Below are positions 57,084-64,000 of a stretch of DNA of 64,000 nucleotides, piece after piece. The stretch's first letter is position 1, and each line of letters begins with the position of its first letter. Position numbers and translations under genes: made by a program. Below the pieces are notes generated by a model. It ran no database searches. It was not told the origin of the DNA and saw only the letters and a program-made list of their open reading frames with translations. Source of the stretch: Hetaerina americana (taxonomy: Eukaryota > Arthropoda > Insecta > Odonata > Calopterygidae); contig JAKTNV010000005.1 in assembly GCA_022747635.1 (NCBI GenBank), positions 39,707,738 through 39,771,737 on the forward strand. The letters run 5' to 3'.

Positions 57084-57440
57084 CTACTGGGATGAGCGCA
57101 CTACCAGAGGGATTTTTAGAGCGAGAATAGGTGGAAGAAAGGTCGGCAGGCGTGGGAATACCTGATGGACGAAATCTTCGCCATTGACTCCATTGTAGCG
57201 TGGTAATCCCAGATAATATCGTAACATCGAAACCACTTTGTCATCGAATCGTGGAAACCATCGGTTCTTCGGAACCCCTGATTTATCAAAACCTTCGAAT
57301 TCGGGGAGACGTCGAACCGATGGAATGATAGTCACGCTCTCCCTAAATGTACGCAGAGGAGCTGGATTTTTAACAGATGGATTACTATTCCAACGAAAAT
57401 CAAATCGACTCGATTTGAGAGTGGAATTATATCCCCATGT
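57084..57440 (-). other. Open frame of about 118 codons, unrecognised
   Basis: The minus-strand frame is open from a stop near 57443 down to 57084, with mixed composition, for example RRLPEFEGFDKSGVPKNRWF and VSMLRYYLGLPRYNGVNGED. No ATG start is evident at the upstream end (the first Met is internal), so it could only be an exon or chance. No family recognised. Confidence 0.15.
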
Positions 57441-58955
57441 TCACAATATTGGCACATTTCTCGAGTGGTAACGGCGTATAAACTAAAACAAACGGTGAAT
57501 ACAAACGTACCTTTTCCGCCAATTACTAATCCGCTCCGAAATAATCAATTCCTTTGCATTTGACCGCAATTAATCGAATTCACCTAGGGGTCGATACAGG
57601 ATGGTGTCAGATTCAAATATCGAATTCAGCCGTAGTTGACACAGATATCTTATGAGAGTGGGCAAATGTACACAAGTCGACCTTCTTAGTGAACTGGTCT
57701 CAACCGAGTCAACACCTGTTGTGGCCTCCGCTTAACTACCATGTTATTGGATCAGTCTTATCTTCGAAAAATTATTTAGAATCGAAATTATCGGGTCATC
57801 GTGAAATGGCGTCATCAAAGTTACATAAGATAACGTTATATAAAATTTCGAGTCACCAAAATCATCAAATTGTCGTGATCATCAAATCAACATCTCCAGT
57901 CAACTTTTACCGCCTCTTCTCCTACGCATAACTGTTATCTGAAGTTTGTCCACATGGTTGAGTACTAGTTAAACGGTTTCCTATTAATTTCAACAAGGAC
58001 CCTCGGTAATTAAAGTCGGTCAGCGAAAAAGGTCCATAATACAAGTATGTATCTGAAATAGGGAATATTTCATTAAGATGACAAATTAATTAAATGATAC
58101 ATTTATTTCCCCATAAAGGAGAATGTTTCTCTGGGATCTTCAAATGACTACGAGTTCAGACTAGTAGTTGTGTACGCCTCGCATATTTTAATTTGACTCA
58201 AATCTGCCGGAAAGTTAGAGAAAGAGAGCATATATGCTTGCTTACACGAAGAACATTTTGTGTACGAGGCAGGAACATGAATTTACACTTCTGAAGGACG
58301 CTCAAATCACAGTTTGAGACTGGGAATGTGAGCTGTTAGTAATCCAATAACTAAACAACTATTTCCCAAGAATCGGACCAAAAGTAGGTGAGCAGGGACG
58401 ACCATGAAATAAAAACCCACTACATAATGAATGCATAAGTACACGTTTACATGAATAAAATTACATGATATGGAAATATAAATTAAAAATTTTAATGAGT
58501 TACATACACCTAACAATTTAAACCTATATTGTTCACGGAACCTTTCGTAAAATTGTTCTAAATTATTCTGTGCTACTTTAAACCATTTATACTACTATTC
58601 TCAACTTATAGCGGATTGGCTGATACCGCTTTCCGAGATCTTACCATGAAGAAATACATAGAATACCCATTGGGCTGAAGACATCAGAGTAATTATCGTC
58701 GGAATGCAACAAATATCAACCAAAATTCATTGAAAAAGCAAAAATCAAAGAAATCATTCCCTTACCAAGAGAATAACAAAAATTCTGAGGGGAGGAAAAA
58801 AATTGGCCTCTTCAAAAAAATTGGAGAACATTAACTCTCCGACTGAATGCGGTGTTGACACACGAGGGTCCACACGCGCATTGATAAGCGTGGAGCTATG
58901 AAGTAAATATACGCGTACGGCGATCATCAAACTGACGAGCAAAAACAAGCCCCCG
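57441..58955. other. AT-rich sequence, nothing recognised
   Basis: No gene or repeat recognised. Confidence 0.4.
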
Positions 58956-59300
58956 CAGCTAATGGACGAGCAAGGGGGATCCAGGGGAATGATGAAGGGG
59001 AGGTGTGGGAGGGTGACAGAGGGGGTAGGGTTGGGGTGGGCGACGGTGGCGTTGGGAGGGAAATCCAACGATGCCTAAAACGGGGAATCCAGACGCTACC
59101 CCGACGACACATCAACCCACGCCCGCCCACTCCCGCTCCTCTCCCCTCCCACGCAGAAACCCTCTAGTCTCCTCCATCCAATCCTCCCCCGCTGGCCCTC
59201 CCACTGCGCAACACACCCTCTTTCATCGGGAAGCATCGGGCGAAACGGTTCCGGTGACTTTTCCGCGATGCCAACCCCCTCAGCATATCTGCAGGGGTAC
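58956..59300. other. GC-rich island
   Basis: G-rich then C-rich block with CpG. The frames over it are compositional. Confidence 0.35.
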
Positions 59301-60183
59301 CTGCTGGGGAGTTCTGTAAAACCGAAAGACAATTTCCCTGTTTCGACTTCTGCGAAATTTCCAACGCATGACCGTTAAGACAAACCCTAGCTAGAGCCTA
59401 AAATTGGAAAGGACGTGTTGCCCAGGGAGAGAGACAGACAGAGAACGGATGCTTCTATTTTTATGTTCAAAGGACGAGGAGAAGTGATTAATTCGCTGGA
59501 TCACACGCCCGAGTCATTTACATCTGACAAAAATTGCGGTTGTCGATGTGAACTCACTGCTGCTGGAATTGACTGATTTCTTGCGGAGTGCTCCAGTAAC
59601 TAAAATTTTCTGAGAAATACCGTCCGTTAAAAATCCATAGTCTAAAATACAAAAACAAATATCTCAGTATTATTGTTATCCATCAATAAACCTAGGGTAT
59701 TTATTCTCCATGTTTCTCTTGTACCTCTTCCACTAAGTATTTCATTAAGTTCATTGGGCGCTTCTCGTTCTTCCTTCCATGATTTTTATTCATTCCATTA
59801 CTAAATTTATCCTTCTGTGGGGATTTAAATCTCGTCGGGATTAAAAGAGTATTCAAGAATTATTTATGTAGCCACTCTCAGTAAAAATCATTCGTTAGTT
59901 GCACGATGTACACCCTACTGCATCAAATCATTTCCCCCATCTTGTCTACAGTTGTTCACTTCCATCGAAATGAGATATTTACACCATTAATATGCCCTAT
60001 TAATTGTCCTCTGACTTCCATAAAAATAATTGTTTAAACTCATATAAGATTTGCCTATTAAACATCAAAGATTAAACTACAATATCCGGGTTTATAAATG
60101 TTCATTTTTTTACATTTGCGCACCAAATCAGAATTACATTTATCTGATATAATGGAGTATTTTCTCAAATTTATATACAAATA
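59301..60183. other. AT-rich sequence, nothing recognised
   Basis: No gene or repeat recognised. Confidence 0.4.
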
Positions 60184-60420
60184 TATAGCGTTGGACTACT
60201 GGCCGCTTGGCCCGGGTTCGATTCCCGGGCAAGTCTCTGGGCACTCCACCCGATTTTTCGGTTACGATCTTCCTGAGAAACCATAACCGGCAGAGGGAAA
60301 GGAACTGCCCCCTACCCTGATGTGTGAAATTCACACTCCAATCGGGCTTAGTACTGGTTGAACTCTACCATCAACTACCAAACCGACCTACGGGTTGATT
60401 ACTGCGTTAATGGTTATGGT
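60184..60420 (+). mobile_element. SINE1, tRNA-derived, nearly full length
   Basis: It starts inside a tRNA-like head (TAGCGTTGGACTACTGGCCG), with the B box GGGTTCGATTCCC at about 60213-60225. A body follows with CTGAGAAACCATAACCGGC, GGGAAAGGAACTGCCCCC, CCCTGATGTGTGAAATTCAC and ACCATCAACTACCAAACCG. The end CTACGGGTTGATTACTGCG leads into AT-rich simple sequence. The true 5' end of the head is missing or diverged. It is the reference copy for the family in this window (others at 9641, 26321, 26721 and 63456). Confidence 0.85.
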
Positions 60421-63400
60421 TATATAAAAATACATATTATATATACCCATAATGAAAAATATACATACATATTTATACATATATCTATATACACATATTT
60501 ATACATGTAAAGGTCTAATTTGAGGCTCTAATTGGTCATAATAAGGCTCAAATGTAATCGTGGGTTTCGCGATCCTTAATAATTCTGAATACTTCACATG
60601 GGCAATGATAAAGTCAAGCAATATCTCCTCATATGTAAAGCTCGCGAAAGGACCAAAATTCATTGAATAACCTTTTTGTTTGATGTGACTCGATCAAAAA
60701 AATACAGTAGCTACCGTAATCGAGATGCACTTGCCAATCATAAAAAAAAGCCGAATCAAAAGATTTCCTTAAGAATAGTCCGAGATTAAAAATCAATTGC
60801 GACCGCTGTCGACGAAAACAAACATTTCCGCGAAGCAAAATCAGGAATAAACGATTTTTATTTTTGTTACGGAAATAGCCGCGCCGCCGACTTCAATAAT
60901 TCAATCGAGCGTGAATTATTCGGCGATTGTCCAACGAACTTTCAAATAAACAGTTAGGGGGAAAATTAATCAAAAGAAATGCACGCAAAGCTTTTTCGGG
61001 GGGGGGGGCTTTCGAACGCGGTGCTCGAGGGATCAGCGGAGTGTGTTCAAATGATTAACCGTCGCGGTGGTACGGCGGGCAAGTCAGGGTATTGAAGCAA
61101 CGGGAGAACTCGGAAGTACTTGATGACCATGCAGACTGCGAGCTGGGGTAGAAATAAGCACTTGGGAAAAGAATATATTTCTTCGTAAACATTATTCCTG
61201 CACCTTTCGGTAATAAATGTACGAATGAATGCCGCCTTTCTCTTCGCACGTAAAAATGCGCTTGCGGCACGGGGACACGAATTCAAATACCTAGGCTTGA
61301 ATCTTTGACTTACCAGTAATGCAGGATAAATCATTACTTCATGTTTTATCGTCAAAAAAAAACATGGAAAAATTCTCGCATGTACCGATAGAGTATATCT
61401 CTCCGGATTTAGGGCAAAAATTGATAGCCACCACATTGTGGTTGTGTATACCATTCACATTGTGATTTGATTACATTTTTAGAAATGTTTTGAGGAAAAA
61501 CTCCATATTTTTGCATGAAAGAGGTGGATAAGGATTTGTGTTTACAAACTGTTAAAGCATAAAAGAATTTATAAAAAGGAAATTCATTTTTTCCAGTTGA
61601 TAAATTCAGTAACGGCCGACACTTATTCGAGTGAAAATTTTTATTCCATTCTCCAATTCATGCATCTATTAACAATGCAATTGCTTATAAAAGTTTATTT
61701 TGCATTTAAAATTTAAAATAGTACCACTAATTGCTGCCTGATAACAAAAATCCAAATGACCTACTCATAAAATTATCACATCTGAGATCTCTTTGTGAGG
61801 CTTACTTTCCAGTTTTCTACATTCCTTCGTAATTCCCAATATTCCCCTTATACTAGACATATTCGAGGACTACTATTAGAACTTTCAAATATTTTTTATG
61901 TTCTCAAAATCTATGGCAGTTCATTTACCATAATTGTGTAATATTTCTTGTCACTATACACTGAATTCTTCCTCCGTATATCCATTACCCTTTTAAGGCT
62001 ATTTAACATGACCCTAAAATGGGCTTTTAGTTGTAAGAAACGGTCCCCTCGAGATTTGCCCACACGATTTTGAAAGGGGAGTGAGAGGTCCGGCAAAGCG
62101 TTGCATCCTAGAGGAAGGTTGTAACTAAAGTGCGGCGATATGGAAAAATGTCTTAATTTTACGAGATAAACTTAGCAAAATCCAAGGAAACAAATTAGTT
62201 TACTCTTAGGAACTCGAACCGCCATGAAAGGAAAGATAATTAACGTTTGACTATGCCATAAAAAATGTTTTCAATCGTAGCTAGTAAATGGAATGTGTGC
62301 AGTAAAACTAGGATCAAGATACGTTAACGAGTAACTGGAAATAACGTTCACGAGTGGCCTGAAAGTCTTAAAATATCATAGGGACAAATATTAAGGCCAA
62401 CTGAAAATACCATCCTCAGAAGTGGGTTTGGTTTTTATGGTCTCTGTCGGATGTATTAAGAGCGACGTTTCAACGCAATGACAATGAAACTCTCAAGGCT
62501 CGAGCTCCGGGAGAAGCAGAAAAGGAAGACTCTTGTTTCGAAATGATGTGAGGAGGCAAGATGACGTGCCAGAGGGGTACATAGCGGAATAAGGATATGG
62601 GTAGCAGAGGGGATTGAATAGAAAAGAGAGGAGGAGGAAGGCTTCGGGAAGTGAAGAGGAATAAACAAGAGTCTCTTCTAAGAGGGGATGATGGGGAGGA
62701 CCCGAATTTGGCGGAAAGCTCAGAAAATTGAGCGCACAGGGAGGGAAAGTCCTCTCCTACTCTTCCGCATTACATACGGTAGAACGCTGCGCCTAAGACG
62801 GGATTTTCATGCATTTTTGATTGACTCTTCCCTTCTTCCTTTCCATTGGCTGATGTTTGAGGCCGAAACTTCATAGAATTACATTTGAGGAGGAAAAATA
62901 TATACTTTAGCTTTTCACAGAGGAATAAATGAATATTTAACGAGTGGTTTCGTTCAGATGATGCCGAATATGCTACATTGTGGCCAAACTAGTCGTAATA
63001 AATTCATTTATTCCTGCTTGTAAGGCTTCAGCATCTTATGTTTTTCCTTGACAATTGAATACAGTTCTAATTCAGGACTGTCTTGGCCCGTCTCTCCACT
63101 GATATTTCCCCTTGGCTAAACCCTTCACCTCTTGCGCAACTCGCAAGAATTGAAAAATCATTATTCTCCTTATGGCAGAGTTTTAGGAAAAGAAGTAACC
63201 AAAATGCAGATTGATTATAAATGAGACATTATGAAACAAAAAGATTTCAAATCTAGGTGTCATCATAAGCTCACAAAATACCTAAAAGAAACATGATATC
63301 GCGAGCAATGATGTGAAACAATATCATAGGAATTTTATTTATTAATTAAGGAGTTGAATGAAAGAAAAGAAGTCGACCCTACAAAATTCTATAGACAATT

Positions 63401-63455
63401 AAGTTTAAAATATATGCTTTAAATTCCCAGAAGCTTTCTTTTTATTACTTTTGTA
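60421..63455. other. Long unassigned stretch
   Basis: TATA-rich simple sequence follows the SINE to about 60510; the rest is AT-rich without a recognised gene or repeat. A G-run lies near 60999-61008. Confidence 0.4.
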
Positions 63456-63712
63456 GGGGCGAGGTAGTCCAGTGGGCAGAGTGGTTGGCTACTGACCTAA
63501 TGGACCGGGTTTGATTCCGGGTAACGCCTCTTGGTTAGCTTCAGTCAACTGTGTAATTTTTGGTATCTTTCTGGGAAACTATAGGTAGTATAGGGAAAGA
63601 AAACTGGCCCCCGCACCCTGGTGTGTGAATTTCACAAGCCTTTGTGCTTAATACACTAGGTGAGTACTATCCTCACCTATCAAGGCAACCTTCAGGTTGA
63701 CTAATAAGGTTT
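63456..63712 (+). mobile_element. SINE1, full-length-looking copy
   Basis: The head GGGGCGAGGTAGTCCAGTGG (A-box region) starts at 63456, with a B box GGGTTTGATTCCG near 63508 (one T in place of C). The body has CTGGGAAACTATAGG, GAAAACTGGCCCCCGC, CCCTGGTGTGTGAATTTCAC and CTCACCTATCAAGGC, and it ends CAGGTTGACTAATAAGG. Of the copies here it keeps the most of the 5' head. Confidence 0.8.
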
Positions 63713-64000
63713 CTTGTTTAATTCTATGATGCTTCTCCTGATTTCATTTGCTTCTGCCTTTGGAATCGCGAGGCAAGTTTACGATTCACTCCTCTGAGAA
63801 ATTGATACATTGAGGAAATGTTCTTTCTCTGACAAACTTTCACTGGACAACACAACTGAATGAATTTTTCTTCCAAAACAAAATTACATTAGGAGCAGAG
63901 TATGAATATTTGATGTCCAAGATACGAGATGGATTTATGCCAAATGTAAAAAAACGATCAACTTTTACATTAAAGAGGGTAATCGGATAGGCTGAAAATA
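63713..64000. other. AT-rich end of window
   Basis: Nothing recognised. Confidence 0.4.

Overview
This is eukaryotic nuclear DNA, most likely from an insect or another arthropod. It is AT-rich and gene-poor. It carries mariner DNA transposons with TA target duplications, an RTE/BovB-type LINE, a decayed CR1-type LINE, several tRNA-derived SINE families and long microsatellites. No host protein-coding gene, functional tRNA or rRNA gene could be established. The only long recognisable proteins come from transposable elements. The species cannot be named from this sequence alone.

Layout. At 2.4-5.9 kb lies a full-length-looking RTE-type LINE on the minus strand (5' UTR, one endonuclease-reverse transcriptase ORF of 990 codons, short 3' UTR), with (TA)n on both sides. 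A decayed relative follows at 6.7-7.3 kb. At 8.3-9.6 and 11.0-12.3 kb are two copies of one mariner (family A), both with unusually long terminal inverted repeats (142-150 bp) and both broken by different lesions. From 12.3 to 25 kb the sequence is mostly unassigned, with GC-rich purine- or pyrimidine-biased islands, a diverged repeat cluster (13.8-14.8 kb), a hairpin (16.7 kb) and a second SINE family (19.6 kb). At 25.2-26.0 kb is a 752-bp internally deleted mariner (family B), followed by SINE1 copies. A CR1 relic (28.1-28.7 kb), LINE relics (31.3 and 38.9-39.5 kb) and a possible small promoter plus short ORF (33.4-33.6 kb) come next. At 36.6-37.9 kb is a cluster of tRNA-like SINE heads in both orientations. 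A second, almost identical family B mariner (40.3-41.1 kb) sits in a (TA)n tract beside a 5'-truncated copy of the RTE LINE, which ends in about 150 bp of (TA)n.

The right part holds a SINE3 copy (43.5 kb), a LINE tail with (AAT)n (44.7 kb), an inverted SINE4 pair with a perfect 94-bp palindrome (52.0 kb), a 783-bp pure (ATAAT)n array (53.8-54.6 kb), a 145-bp tandem duplication (54.9-55.2 kb), the largest GC-rich island (55.6-57.1 kb) and two fuller SINE1 copies (60.2 and 63.5 kb).

How the parts may work together. The RTE LINE is the plausible source of reverse transcriptase for the SINEs, because the last dozen bases of SINE1 resemble the LINE's 3' end. The family B mini-mariners keep both ends and the DNA-binding half of a transposase but lack the catalytic core, so they can only be mobilised by a full-length relative and might act as repressors. 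Very high similarity between copies (family B pair, family A pair, the two RTE copies) points to recent activity, whereas the other LINE relics are old.
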